This document shows, in pieces, positions 37,990-47,411 of a DNA stretch of 64,000 bases (positions are counted from its first letter, which is position 1; each line of letters opens with the position of its first letter). Both the position numbers and the translations under genes were made by a program. Location: the NCBI RefSeq assembly GCF_004799035.1, contig NZ_MWIO01000025.1:1-64000 (forward strand). Direction: 5' to 3'. The stretch comes from Rhodanobacter lindaniclasticus (GTDB lineage: Bacteria; Pseudomonadota; Gammaproteobacteria; Xanthomonadales; Rhodanobacteraceae). The notes below the pieces were generated by a model, which saw only the letters and a program-made list of their open reading frames with translations, did no database searches and was not told where the DNA came from.

Positions 37990-39504
37990 TCAGGGTTTCA
38001 CGCCCTCGGCGGCGAGCAGGTCGGCGATGTGCTCGGCCAGCAACCACGTTTGCGCTGGCCCCTCGTTGCTGGTCAGCGCCACGGCGGCCCCGGTTTCCCA
38101 GACCATCTGCAGGTTCGCATCCGTACCCTCGATGCCGCCCGCATGCCCACGGATGTGACGGCCGTGCGAGAGGCGATCGCCGAAGCCGGCCGCATACCCT
38201 CCGGGGCCGGCGGGCACTTCGCCATCGAACATCCTGGCCAGGGTCGCTGGCTTGACCAGCTTGCCCTTGTGCAATGCGCCGGCGAAACGCAGGAGGTCCG
38301 CATTGGTCGAATAGCCACCGCCTGCCGGACCGCTTTTGAAGCCGAGTTTCAGCCAGGCCGCTTTCCACGTGCTTGAAAACAATTCCTCGTGGAAATAGCC
38401 GACCGCCAGTTTCGGCGTGATGTCCTCCACGCCGTCAAAGCCACTGGCCGTCATGCCGGCGGGTGCAAAGACGTGTTGCTGGACATAGTCGAAATAATTC
38501 TCGCGGGAGACGTTCTCGATGATGCGGCCGAGCAGCATGTAGCCGGCGTTGCTGTAGTTCCATGCCTTGCCGGGTTCGCCCACCCTGGGTTGCCGGGCGA
38601 TGAGGCTGAGGTAGTCGACAGGATTGACGTACTTCTCCCGCTGCCGGAAGAACTCCGGCACCAGGAAATCGCCCAGACCCGCCGTGTGATGCAACAGCTC
38701 CCACACGGTGATGTGCTTCGCCGCCGCATGATCGGGATACTCCGGTACCAGCTGGTCAAGCGTGGCATCCCACGACAGCTTGCCGGCTTCGACGAGCTGG
38801 GCGATCGCCACGGCGGTGAACATCTTGCCGATCGAGCCGACAGCGAATTTCGTCTGGTGATCGATCGGAACGCCGAAGCTGCGCTCGGCGAGTCCCCTGC
38901 ATTCGTCGAATACCGTCTTGCCTCCGTCGGAAACCGTCAGGCAGCCGGAAAAATCGGAAGTCCGCACCAGACGATCGAGCGCCGCCCTGATCAGCCGCGC
39001 CATCTCCGCGTGCGATACCGCGCCTTTCGGCCAGCCGGCATAGAGTGCCGGATCATCCATCGGGAAGATGCTCGCCTGTGCGAGCTTGCCGGCATGCGCC
39101 GGATCGGCGGCCACGACGAACAACGCCCATTGCCCGGTACGGTGCGTTTTCACGGCCAGCTGGAGCAGGCCCGGTTGATGCGGGTTGCTGCGCACGTCGG
39201 CCAGGTCCATGCCGCCACTGTCACGGGCCGCCGAAACCAGGCTGCTGACGAAATCGGCCTGGTCGGTCTGGTCCATCGCAGGCGACAGAACCGCTGCCGC
39301 CCATTGCCGGATCTGTTCGGGAGTATCGGTATTCACATGACGTATCAGCTCGCCACCGAGCTTGCCTGCAGGCGTATCGGGCAGGCCCGCGGAAGCGGAA
39401 GCCGAGGCCGCGAAGGAAGCGGTCGCGAAGGCGATAAGTGCGAGAAGCGTGACTTGGCGGCAGCGGCGGGCGCCGGGCGGCACGATTCGGTTGGGCTTGT
39501 CCAT
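37990..39504 (-). CDS. Exported serine hydrolase of the class C beta-lactamase/PBP fold
   Basis: 504 residues with a signal peptide (about 1-40, ending SASASA). An N-terminal segment of about 140 residues of unclear fold precedes the hydrolase. The catalytic domain has AVGSIGKMFTAVAI (SxxK, Ser-Ile-Gly-Lys), NYSNAGYMLLG (YxN) and GRHIRGHAGGIEG in place of the third motif (HxG). Such proteins include D-aminopeptidases, esterases and EstB-like enzymes; true beta-lactamase activity is unlikely. The ATG at 39504 has AGGA upstream. It lies 59 bases before the sigma operon and may be its first gene. Confidence 0.85.
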   Translation of the reverse strand: MDKPNRIVPPGARRCRQVTLLALIAFATASFAASASASAGLPDTPAGKLGGELIRHVNTDTPEQIRQWAAAVLSPAMDQTDQADFVSSLVSAARDSGGMDLADVRSNPHQPGLLQLAVKTHRTGQWALFVVAADPAHAGKLAQASIFPMDDPALYAGWPKGAVSHAEMARLIRAALDRLVRTSDFSGCLTVSDGGKTVFDECRGLAERSFGVPIDHQTKFAVGSIGKMFTAVAIAQLVEAGKLSWDATLDQLVPEYPDHAAAKHITVWELLHHTAGLGDFLVPEFFRQREKYVNPVDYLSLIARQPRVGEPGKAWNYSNAGYMLLGRIIENVSRENYFDYVQQHVFAPAGMTASGFDGVEDITPKLAVGYFHEELFSSTWKAAWLKLGFKSGPAGGGYSTNADLLRFAGALHKGKLVKPATLARMFDGEVPAGPGGYAAGFGDRLSHGRHIRGHAGGIEGTDANLQMVWETGAAVALTSNEGPAQTWLLAEHIADLLAAEGVKP

Positions 39505-39698
39505 TCTGAGGTTCCTGTGCAAATCCAGTCCACTCGCATGCGGAAGGCGAGGCCGGCCCCGCGGTACCCCGCGGTGTCGGAAGCTTGGATGCAGGCAGAG
39601 CTCCGGCTGGATTCACTTCGCCACAAAATATCGCCGACAGCGTTTTGTGCAGGCACCCGCTTGCGCGATGCTTCTGCGCCAAGAGACTTCGGAACAAG

Positions 39699-39723
39699 GC
39701 ATCGCCTGCGAGCAGGCTCCTAC
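39699..39723. repeat. GTAG REP palindrome, supplies the stop codon of the kinase gene
   Basis: On the minus strand GTAGGAGCCTGCTCGCAGGC then GATGC (39723-39699). The central GCCTGC/GCAGGC is a perfect palindrome. Its TAG (39722-39720) is the stop codon of the histidine kinase, the second such case in the window. Confidence 0.85.
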
Positions 39724-41054
39724 GACAGCGGGAGCCACAGGGTTGCGAGGGCTCCGCTGGCGTCGTCGCGAGCGCTCAGGCTGACGCCGCCTTCGTGCGC
39801 TTCGGCGATCTGCCGCACCAAGGCCAGGCCGATGCCGGAGCCGCCGGGTTTGGTGGTGAAGAACGGCACGAACAGGTTGTCGCTGCCGGGCAAACCCGGA
39901 CCGTCGTCGAGAATTTCGATCAGCGCGCGCTCACCCTCGCTGCGCCAGCGCATCAGCACGGTGCCACCGGTGGGCAGGCTGGCCTCGATGGCGTTGCGCA
40001 GCAGGTTGATCAGCGCCTGTTCGAGCTGGTCAGGATCGGCCTGCACCGGCAGCGGCGCGCCCTCCTCCACGGCCACGGTCATGCGCTGTTCCAGCCGCGC
40101 CACCGCCGGTACCAGTGCGGCCAGGTCAAGCTCGCGTTTCTGCGGCGGCGGCAAGGCCGCCAGTTTGCTGTAGCCGGCCAGGAAGCGGCCGAGCGCTTCG
40201 GCGCGGTTGCCGATCACCTGCAGGCCGCCGCGTGTATCCTCGCGCCAGTCCTCGGCCAGCGGCTCGCGCGCGATCAGGGTAGCCAGCGTGCCGGCCAGCG
40301 AATGGATCGAAGCCAGCGAGTTGTTGACCTCGTGGCCGAGCACGCGCAGCAGGCGCTGCCAGGCCTGACGCTCCTCTTCGCGCAACACGCGCCCGACGTC
40401 GTTGATCACCAGCAGCTGGCCGCTGCGGCCTTCGTTGCGCAGCGGCGAGTGGCGAATCTCGAAGCGGCCGCTGCGGCCGGGAAAGGCGTGCCGGATCACC
40501 TGCGCATTCGGCCCGGCAAGCAGCGCATCAAGACCGATCTCGTCGGCGCGACGACCGAGCGACGCGGCGCGGTCGCGGCGCAGCAGCTGCTGCGCGGCCG
40601 GGTTGAGCAGGCGCAGGCGCGCGTCGTGGTCGAACACGAATACCGCGCTGTCCAGCGCGGCCAGCGTCTTGCCGAGCAGGCGCGAGGCATCCTCGAACTG
40701 CAGCCGCTCCTGCTGCAGGCGGTCGGCCAGCGCGTTGATGTCGTAGATCGCCCCGCCCAGCACGCCGCCCTGCACGCCGCGCATGCTGTAGTCGCCCTCA
40801 CGCAGCGCCTCGAGCAGGCCGGCCAGGGTGTACAGCGGATACACCACGCGGCGATGCTGCCAGCGCGCGACCCACGCGGTGGCCAGCAGCACGGCGATCG
40901 CCAGCAGCCAGCACAAGGCGCGCTCGGGCACGCCGACCGACAGCAGCACGAGCATGCCGAGCAGGGCCGGCAGCGCCACCAGCCAGCTGCCCAGCAGCAC
41001 GCGTCGCTCGAACGCGGGCAGCTGGCCGCTGCGGCGGGCGGGGTCAGTCGGCAT
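39720..41054 (-). CDS. Sensor histidine kinase, NtrY-like
   Basis: 444 residues. Two membrane segments near the N-terminus (about 20-42 and 46-62) with almost no periplasmic loop, a HAMP-like and a PAS-like region (ALDSAVFVFDHDARLRLLNP). Then the H-box VLGHEVNNSLASIHS with the phospho-accepting His, N-box NLLRNAIEAS, G1 LDDGPGLPG and G2 GGSGIGLALVRQI. The minimal sensing loop suggests it reads the membrane itself or its transporter. It overlaps the response regulator by 11 bases. Partner of the sigma-54 activator upstream. Confidence 0.93.
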   Translation of the reverse strand: MPTDPARRSGQLPAFERRVLLGSWLVALPALLGMLVLLSVGVPERALCWLLAIAVLLATAWVARWQHRRVVYPLYTLAGLLEALREGDYSMRGVQGGVLGGAIYDINALADRLQQERLQFEDASRLLGKTLAALDSAVFVFDHDARLRLLNPAAQQLLRRDRAASLGRRADEIGLDALLAGPNAQVIRHAFPGRSGRFEIRHSPLRNEGRSGQLLVINDVGRVLREEERQAWQRLLRVLGHEVNNSLASIHSLAGTLATLIAREPLAEDWREDTRGGLQVIGNRAEALGRFLAGYSKLAALPPPQKRELDLAALVPAVARLEQRMTVAVEEGAPLPVQADPDQLEQALINLLRNAIEASLPTGGTVLMRWRSEGERALIEILDDGPGLPGSDNLFVPFFTTKPGGSGIGLALVRQIAEAHEGGVSLSARDDASGALATLWLPLS

Positions 41055-42441
41055 CGTCGGGCGACGGATCGCGCAGGCCGTGCTTCTCCAGCCTCCGGTA
41101 CAGCGTCTGGCGGGTGATGCCGAGCGCGTCGGCGGCGTGCTGCAGGTTGCCGCCGTGGCGTTCCAGCGCGCGCCGCACCAGGTGTGCCTCGGCCTGCTCG
41201 ATGGTCATGTCCTCCAGCGCCGCGGACGCGTTGCCGCCGGCCGGACCGGGGCCGAACGCCAGCGCCGAGTCGCTGACCAGGTCCTGTTCGGCCAGCAGCG
41301 CGGCGCGCTCCATCAGGTGGCCCAGTTCGCGCACGTTGCCCGGCCAGCGCCAGGCCAGCAGCGCGCGTTCGGCCGACGGCGCCAGGCGCAGGCCGTGGCG
41401 GCCGTAGCGCAGCGCGCTGCGCTCGAGAAAACCGCGCGCCAGCGGCAGGATGTCGTCGCGCCGCTCGCGCAGCGGCGGCAGACGGATCTCCAGCGTGTTG
41501 AGGCGGTACAGCAGGTCCTTGCGGAAGCGCCCGGCCTCCACCTCGACGGCGAGGTCGGCATTGGTGGCCGACACCAGCCGCACGTCCACGTTCTGCGTGC
41601 GCGAGGAGCCCAGCCGTTCGAACTCGCCGTCCTCCAGCACGCGCAGCAGTTTCGGCTGCTGCGAGGGCGGCACGTTGCCCACCTCGTCGAGGAACAGCGT
41701 GCCGCCATCAGCCAGCTCGAAGCGGCCGATGCGTTCGCCCTTGGCGTCGGTGTACGCGCCGCGCACGTGGCCGAACATCTCCGACTCGAACACGTTCTCG
41801 GCGATGCCGCCCATGTTGACCTTGACCAGCGCCTTCGCCGCGCGACGCGACTGCGCATGCAGCGCCTGCGCGATCACGCCCTTGCCGGTGCCGTTCTCGC
41901 CCAGCACCAGCACGTTGGCGTCGCTCGGCGCCACCCGTGCGACCAGCTCCATCACCCGCCGCATCGCCGGCGACTCGGCGATCAGCGCCTCGCCGCCGCC
42001 GCGCAGCAGCGCGTTCTCCGCCTCCAGCCGGCGCTGCCGCCGCGCGCCTTCGCCCAGCGCGATCTGGGTGCGCACGATGCTGAGCACCCGCGCGTTGTCC
42101 CACGGCTTCTCGATGAAATCGCCGGCGCCGCGGCGCAGCGCATCCACCGCCAGCGGCACGTTGCCCCACGCCGTCATCACCACCACCGGCAGTTCCGGCG
42201 CCTGCTGGCGCAAGGCATCGAGCAGGGCCAGGCCCTCCTCGCCCGAGGTGGTGTCGCGGGTGTAGTTGAGGTCGATCAGCGCACAGCCGAAATCGCGCTG
42301 GCGCACTGCCTCCAGTGCGGCCGCCGGGCCGTCGACGCCCACGCTGGCGAAGCCCTCGGACTTCAGCAGCAGGCGCAGCGCCTCGCGCACGTCGGCCTGG
42401 TCGTCGACCAGCAGCACGATGGGATGGGTTTCGCGTGTCAT
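41044..42441 (-). CDS. Sigma-54-dependent response regulator (NtrC family)
   Basis: 465 residues. Receiver domain (about 8-120): VLLVDDQADVREAL, phospho-acceptor ALIDLNYTRD, VVVMTAWGNV, FIEKPWDN. AAA+ domain: Walker A VLGENGTGKGVIAQ, loop RGAYTDAKGERIG where the family consensus is GAFTGA, Walker B GGTLFLDEVGNVP, and WPGNVRELGHL. C-terminal Fis-type helix-turn-helix: LQHAADALGITRQTLYRRL. The ATG at 42441 follows a REP pair. Probable target is the sigma-54 promoter at 49480. Confidence 0.95.
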   Translation of the reverse strand: MTRETHPIVLLVDDQADVREALRLLLKSEGFASVGVDGPAAALEAVRQRDFGCALIDLNYTRDTTSGEEGLALLDALRQQAPELPVVVMTAWGNVPLAVDALRRGAGDFIEKPWDNARVLSIVRTQIALGEGARRQRRLEAENALLRGGGEALIAESPAMRRVMELVARVAPSDANVLVLGENGTGKGVIAQALHAQSRRAAKALVKVNMGGIAENVFESEMFGHVRGAYTDAKGERIGRFELADGGTLFLDEVGNVPPSQQPKLLRVLEDGEFERLGSSRTQNVDVRLVSATNADLAVEVEAGRFRKDLLYRLNTLEIRLPPLRERRDDILPLARGFLERSALRYGRHGLRLAPSAERALLAWRWPGNVRELGHLMERAALLAEQDLVSDSALAFGPGPAGGNASAALEDMTIEQAEAHLVRRALERHGGNLQHAADALGITRQTLYRRLEKHGLRDPSPDDAD

Positions 42442-42456
42442 GTCTTCCAGCATAGG

Positions 42457-42533
42457 GTAGGAGTCCGCTCGCGGGCGATGCTCTTGGCGGGCGATCGAAA
42501 GATCAATCGCATCGCCCGCGAGCGGGTTCCTGC
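42457..42533. repeat. Inverted pair of GTAG REPs between efflux operon and two-component genes
   Basis: Unit at 42457-42481 (GTAGGAGTCCGCTCGCGGGC then GATGC) faces its near-complement at 42509-42533 across 27 bases. It occupies most of the 105-base gap, so it probably folds in the shared transcript and lowers or protects one side, setting different levels of transporter and regulator. Confidence 0.85.
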
Positions 42534-42546
42534 GAAAGACACCGCG

Positions 42547-44967
42547 TCACTCGTGGCGCAGCGCGATCGCGGGATCGACGCGCAGCGCGCGCAACAGCGG
42601 CACCAGCGAAGCGATCAGCGCCACCAGCAACACGATCAACAGGACCGGAGCGAACACCCGCAGGTCGTGCGCCCGCGTATGCAGCCCGGGATCGGCCAGC
42701 AGTGCCGACCACGGCCACGCCAGCAGCAGGCCGATGCCCAGCCCCAGCCCGAGCTGCCACAGCAGCTGCCGCCCCACTTCGCGCATGATCGCGCGGTTGC
42801 CCGCGCCGATGGCACGGCGGATGCCGATCTCGCGGGTGCGCTGGGCCACCGAAAACGCCAGCACGCCATACAGGCCCGCGCCGGCCAGCAACAGCGCGAC
42901 CAGCCCCAGCGCGCCGAATACGGTACTGAGCACGGTCAGGCCCACCCGGGCCTCGGCCATCGCGGCGGCCTGGCTGCGCACGCCGTACACCGCCGCCTGC
43001 GGCTCGACCGCGTGCACGGCATCGGCCAGTTGCTGCGCGGAAAGGCCACCAGCAACATGCGCGCGCACCGCCAGGCCCACCGCATGCAGCGGCGACTGGC
43101 CGGCCGACTGGCCCAGCGGCAGCAGCAGGCTGGGCCGCGACTTTTCCAGCACGCCATCCAGCTGCAAGGGCTCGATCACGCCGATCACGGTCAGGGTGAG
43201 GGCAAACGGACGGCCTGGCCACAGCACCAGCTTGCGGCCCACGGCGTTGTCGCGCGGCCACATCGCGGCCGTCATCTTAGCGTCGACCACCGCCACCGGC
43301 GCGCTGTCCGCACGGTCGCGCGGGTCGAAGAAGCGACCTTCGCGCAGGTGCACGCCGTAGGTCCCGAGGAAATGCGGATCGACGATACCCATCTGCGCGC
43401 GCGGCCAGCCATCCGCGGGCTGCGGGTGGCCCGGCAGCGAGACGTCCTCGTGGCTGCCCAGCACCGCGCCGGGCACGGTATCCGACACGGTGGCGTCGAC
43501 CACGCCCGCATCCTGGCGCAGGCGCTCGCCCACCGCATCGAAGAAGCGGATGCGCCGCGCGTCGTCGGTGTAGCTGGCCGCCGGCAGCATCACGTTGGCG
43601 GTGAGCACCTGTGTCGCGTGCGCCGCGCCGGCTACCGGCTGCGACAGCACGCTGCCCACCGCGCGCAAGAAAGTGCCCGCTCCCACCAGCAACACCACGG
43701 TCAGCGCGACTTCCGCCACCACCATGATCCGGGTCACGCGGGCGAAGCCGGCACTCGAACCCTTGCCGCCGTCGCGCAGCACGTCCTGCAGGTCAGCGCG
43801 CGCGGCGCGCCAGGCGGGTATCACGCCCGCCAGCGCGGTGCTGAGCACGGCAGCCACGAAGGCCGCCACCAGCACCCGGCCGTCGAGGCCGAAATGATGG
43901 AAGGGCGCGGCGCCCGACGCATCGTTGAAGTAGACCGAGACGATCCAGCGGTTGCCCCAGTGCACGATCGGCAACGCCACCGCCAGCGCGGCCAGGCTCA
44001 GCAGCAGGCTCTCCGTCAGCGCCGCGGACACCAGCCGCGCGCGGCTGCCGCCGAGCGCGCCACGCAGCGCCAGCTCGTGGCGCCGCTGCAGGGTCTGCAC
44101 CAGCTGCAGGTTGGCCACGTTGACGCAGGCCAGCAGCAGCACCAGCGCGGCGGCGCCGAACATCAGCCATACCCACTGGCGCATGTCCTCCGGCACGAAG
44201 CTGAACTTCCACGGTTTGAGCGTGACACCACGGGTGTGCTTCCCCGCCGGCAGCGCGGCCTGCAGGCGCGCCGCCCACGCGTCCAGCTCCGCGCGCGCCT
44301 GCGCCAACTGGTGGTCGGGCGCCAGGCGAACCACGCCCCGGACTTCGCGGTGCTGGCCGGGTGGCAACGTCAGCGGCAGCCAGACCTCGCTGCCGCTGAC
44401 CGGCATGTACGCCGCACTGGCCGGCAACACGCCCACCACGGTGGCCCATTCGCCATTGATCCGCACCGCCCGGCCCGCGATGTGCGGATCGGCCTTGAAG
44501 CCGCGCCGCCACAGGCTCTCGCCCAGCAACACCACGTCCGGGGCACCGGGCGCCTCGTCCGACGGCAGCAGGCCGCGCCCCAGCAACGGCGTGACGCCCA
44601 GCAGCGGCATCATCGAGGCGGTCACGCGGCTGCCCGGGTAGTACCTTGCGCCGCCGTTTTCCTCCACCCCGGCGCCGATGGGGACGTAGGCGCCCACCTC
44701 GTCGGCGCTGCGCAGGCCGTCGCGCAGGGCCAGGTACTGGTCGCTGTCGAGGCTGTCGATGCCGTTGCCGCTGTGCGACGGCTCGCCCAGCGCCATCAGG
44801 CGTTCGGGATGCGGTACCGGCAGCGGTTCGAGGATCAGCGTGTTGACCAGGCTGAACAGGAACAGCGTCACCCCCAGCCCCACGCCCAGCACCGCCACCG
44901 AGAGCAACGCATAGCCGGGCCGCCGCGCCAGCCGCCGCCAGGCTTCGCGAAATTCACGCACGATCAT
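42547..44967 (-). CDS. MacB-like ABC transporter permease (duplicated FtsX domains), second copy
   Basis: 806 residues. An N-terminal membrane segment (YALLSVAVLGVGLGVTLFLF) is followed by a periplasmic MacB-type core, three segments, a second periplasmic part, and three C-terminal segments with the FtsX signature QRTREIGIRRAIGAGNRAIM. No ATPase domain, so it relies on the separate ATPase. It starts 2 bases before the end region of the previous permease and resembles it, so the two form a heterodimer or arose by duplication. Confidence 0.9.
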   Translation of the reverse strand: MIVREFREAWRRLARRPGYALLSVAVLGVGLGVTLFLFSLVNTLILEPLPVPHPERLMALGEPSHSGNGIDSLDSDQYLALRDGLRSADEVGAYVPIGAGVEENGGARYYPGSRVTASMMPLLGVTPLLGRGLLPSDEAPGAPDVVLLGESLWRRGFKADPHIAGRAVRINGEWATVVGVLPASAAYMPVSGSEVWLPLTLPPGQHREVRGVVRLAPDHQLAQARAELDAWAARLQAALPAGKHTRGVTLKPWKFSFVPEDMRQWVWLMFGAAALVLLLACVNVANLQLVQTLQRRHELALRGALGGSRARLVSAALTESLLLSLAALAVALPIVHWGNRWIVSVYFNDASGAAPFHHFGLDGRVLVAAFVAAVLSTALAGVIPAWRAARADLQDVLRDGGKGSSAGFARVTRIMVVAEVALTVVLLVGAGTFLRAVGSVLSQPVAGAAHATQVLTANVMLPAASYTDDARRIRFFDAVGERLRQDAGVVDATVSDTVPGAVLGSHEDVSLPGHPQPADGWPRAQMGIVDPHFLGTYGVHLREGRFFDPRDRADSAPVAVVDAKMTAAMWPRDNAVGRKLVLWPGRPFALTLTVIGVIEPLQLDGVLEKSRPSLLLPLGQSAGQSPLHAVGLAVRAHVAGGLSAQQLADAVHAVEPQAAVYGVRSQAAAMAEARVGLTVLSTVFGALGLVALLLAGAGLYGVLAFSVAQRTREIGIRRAIGAGNRAIMREVGRQLLWQLGLGLGIGLLLAWPWSALLADPGLHTRAHDLRVFAPVLLIVLLVALIASLVPLLRALRVDPAIALRHE

Positions 44968-44969
44968 CG

Positions 44970-47411
44970 TCACTCTCCCCTCAACGCGCGCATCGGCGCC
45001 ACGCGTGCCGCACGCAGCGCCGGCAGCATGCAGGCCAGCAGGCCGGCGAGCGCCAGCACCACGCTCACCCCGGCCATCACCAGCGGGTCCAGCGCACCGG
45101 CGCGGCCGATCAACCCCATCAGCACCTGCGATACCGCACGCGCCACCAGCCACGCCCCGGCCATGCCCAGCACCAGCCCCGCCGCAATCTGCAGCAAGCC
45201 GCCGCGCAGCACCAGCCGCAGCAGTCGCGAAGGTCTGGCACCCAGCGCCATGCGCACGCCGAACTCGCGTTCGCGCGCGGCCACCGCCACCGCCATCACG
45301 GCGTACAGCCCGGCCGCGGCGAGCAGCAGCGCCAGCGCGGCGAACAGACCGATCAGCCACAGGCTGAGCCGTGCGCTCGCCGTGGTCTGCTGCACGACGT
45401 TCCGCATCGTGCGCAGGTTGGCGATGGGCTGCTCGGGCGCAATCCCGGCCAGCGCCGCGCGCACGCCAGCCTGCCAGTCCATCGGGTTGCCATGGCCGCG
45501 CAGCGCGAAGCGCAGCGGCTCCAGGTGACGAACCAATCCCATCACCGGATCGGGCATCTGCGCCAATGGCACATACAGCACCGGCTGCATGGGCTGCAAC
45601 GGCCCCTTCTGGTAAGTGGCGCCCACCACGCCGACGATGTGCAGCGAAATGAGCTTGTCGTCGACGCCCGTCATCTCGATCCGTTTGCCCACCGCATGAC
45701 CGTCGTAATACCTGTCGGCCAGATCCTGGCTGGCGATGGCCACCAACTCGCCTCCCCCCGTGTCGTCACGCGTGAAGCTCCGCCCCTCGAGCAGCGGGAT
45801 GGAGAACAGGCGGAAAAAACCATCCCCGATGCCGTGGTACTGGGACGCGAATTCTTGCCCGTCCGGTGTGTGCAGGGTGGTTTGCAGCTGACCCATCATG
45901 CCGTTGCTGGCGGGCAGGTTGGTGGTCACCACGGCGTCGGCGACACCCGGAATCACGCGCAGCCGCTGCACCAGCCGCTGCGACATGGCCCACACCGAGG
46001 CGACGTCCGGGTAATCGGCCCGCACCGGCGCCAGGTCGAAGGTGAGCACATCGCCGTCGGCAAAGCCAAGATGCAGCCGCGAGGCGTCGTACAGGCCGTG
46101 CATGAACACGCCGGCCGCGCACAGCAGCACCGCCGCCAGCGCCACCTGTGCCACCACCAGCACGCGGCCCAACCGCCCGCTGCGCAGGCTGATGCCGCTG
46201 CGGCCGCCCTCGCGCAATTCGTCCACCGTGGTCGCGCTGCGGCTGCGCCACAGGGCCAACCCCGCTGCCAGCAGCGCGCCGAGCATGCCCACCGCGAAGG
46301 CCAGCAGCCACGCTGAAGCATCGACATGCAGGCGCCCGCCCCACAACCACTCGGCGGGAATGAAGTCTTGCAGCAAGGCCAGGCCCGTCATCGCCAACGC
46401 CATGCCCGCCAGCGCGCCCGCGCCACCCACCAGCAGACCATCGCCCAAGGCCGGCAGCATCAGCCGCAGCAGCGGCGCACCCAGTGCGCCGCGCACTGCG
46501 ACGTCGTGGTTGCGCGACAACGCACGCAGCAGCATCAGGTTGGCGAGGTTCACCAGCGCAATCAGCAGCACCAGCATCGCGCTGGCCATGAACAGCAGCA
46601 GCATCGGCCGCGCGTCATGCCGCATGACGGACGCCAGATGCAGGGCGCCGAAGCGCGGCTTCTTCCAGTTGCCGCCCATGCCCATGTCGCGGTACATCGC
46701 GCGCTCGCGCGCATCGGTTTGCGCCGACACCGCGGCGATCTCGGCACCGGGCGCCAGCCGCGCCAGCGCCAGGGTGCCGTTGTGGCTGTAATCGCGGCTG
46801 CCCACCGGCACCGCCGTCGGCAACACCACGTCGCCCGGCCCCAGCACCGTGTTGAAGGCGGCCGGCAGCACGCCCACGATGGTGTGCGGCACGCCTTCCA
46901 CCCGCAGGCTGCGGCCGATCACGCTGCGGTCGCCGCCGTAGCCGCGCAGCCAGAAGCCGTAGCCGAGCATGACCACCGGCGGGCCGTGCGGATGATCCTC
47001 CTGCGCATCGAAGTTGCGCCCCAATACCGGCTGCAGATCCAGCGTGGGCAGCAACCCCTGGTCCATGCGGATCAGCGGCACCTGCGCCGGCGCACTCACG
47101 CCGGCGACATTCACCATCGAACCCGGCCACCACAAGCCCAGCGAGGCCACGCCGTCGAGCTTGTCCAGGTACTGGTATTCGTGCGGCGAGATGCCGCCCA
47201 CCTGACTGGTGTCACGGATCTGGCCCAGCACCACCAGTTGCGACGGTTGTGGCACCGGCAGCGGCCGCCACAAGCTGTTCTGGATCAGCGTGGTCACCGC
47301 CACGCTGGCGCCGACGCCGAGGGCCAGCACGCCGGCAGCCAGCAACAGGAAGCCGGGCCGGCGCAGGCTGGCGCGCCACGCCCTCCAGATCTCCGCGAGC
47401 CAGACGTTCAC
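44970..47411 (-). CDS. MacB-like ABC transporter permease (duplicated FtsX domains), first copy
   Basis: 813 residues, same architecture as the next gene: N-terminal segment (FLLLAAGVLALGVGASVAV), MacB-type periplasmic core, three segments around residue 270-360, second periplasmic part, and C-terminal FtsX block AAREREFGVRMALGARPSR. The start is GTG overlapping the ATPase stop (GTGA). Such permeases couple ATP hydrolysis in the cytosol to extrusion of periplasmic substrates (antibiotics, peptides, lipoproteins). Substrate unknown. Confidence 0.92.
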   Translation of the reverse strand: MNVWLAEIWRAWRASLRRPGFLLLAAGVLALGVGASVAVTTLIQNSLWRPLPVPQPSQLVVLGQIRDTSQVGGISPHEYQYLDKLDGVASLGLWWPGSMVNVAGVSAPAQVPLIRMDQGLLPTLDLQPVLGRNFDAQEDHPHGPPVVMLGYGFWLRGYGGDRSVIGRSLRVEGVPHTIVGVLPAAFNTVLGPGDVVLPTAVPVGSRDYSHNGTLALARLAPGAEIAAVSAQTDARERAMYRDMGMGGNWKKPRFGALHLASVMRHDARPMLLLFMASAMLVLLIALVNLANLMLLRALSRNHDVAVRGALGAPLLRLMLPALGDGLLVGGAGALAGMALAMTGLALLQDFIPAEWLWGGRLHVDASAWLLAFAVGMLGALLAAGLALWRSRSATTVDELREGGRSGISLRSGRLGRVLVVAQVALAAVLLCAAGVFMHGLYDASRLHLGFADGDVLTFDLAPVRADYPDVASVWAMSQRLVQRLRVIPGVADAVVTTNLPASNGMMGQLQTTLHTPDGQEFASQYHGIGDGFFRLFSIPLLEGRSFTRDDTGGGELVAIASQDLADRYYDGHAVGKRIEMTGVDDKLISLHIVGVVGATYQKGPLQPMQPVLYVPLAQMPDPVMGLVRHLEPLRFALRGHGNPMDWQAGVRAALAGIAPEQPIANLRTMRNVVQQTTASARLSLWLIGLFAALALLLAAAGLYAVMAVAVAAREREFGVRMALGARPSRLLRLVLRGGLLQIAAGLVLGMAGAWLVARAVSQVLMGLIGRAGALDPLVMAGVSVVLALAGLLACMLPALRAARVAPMRALRGE

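Noticed and set aside
40828-45528. Very long plus-strand open frame (1566 codons) opposite the two-component and permease genes
   Set aside because: Antisense to four well-supported genes; composition rich in Arg, His, Gln and Ala, typical of the complementary frame of high-GC genes. No domain seen.
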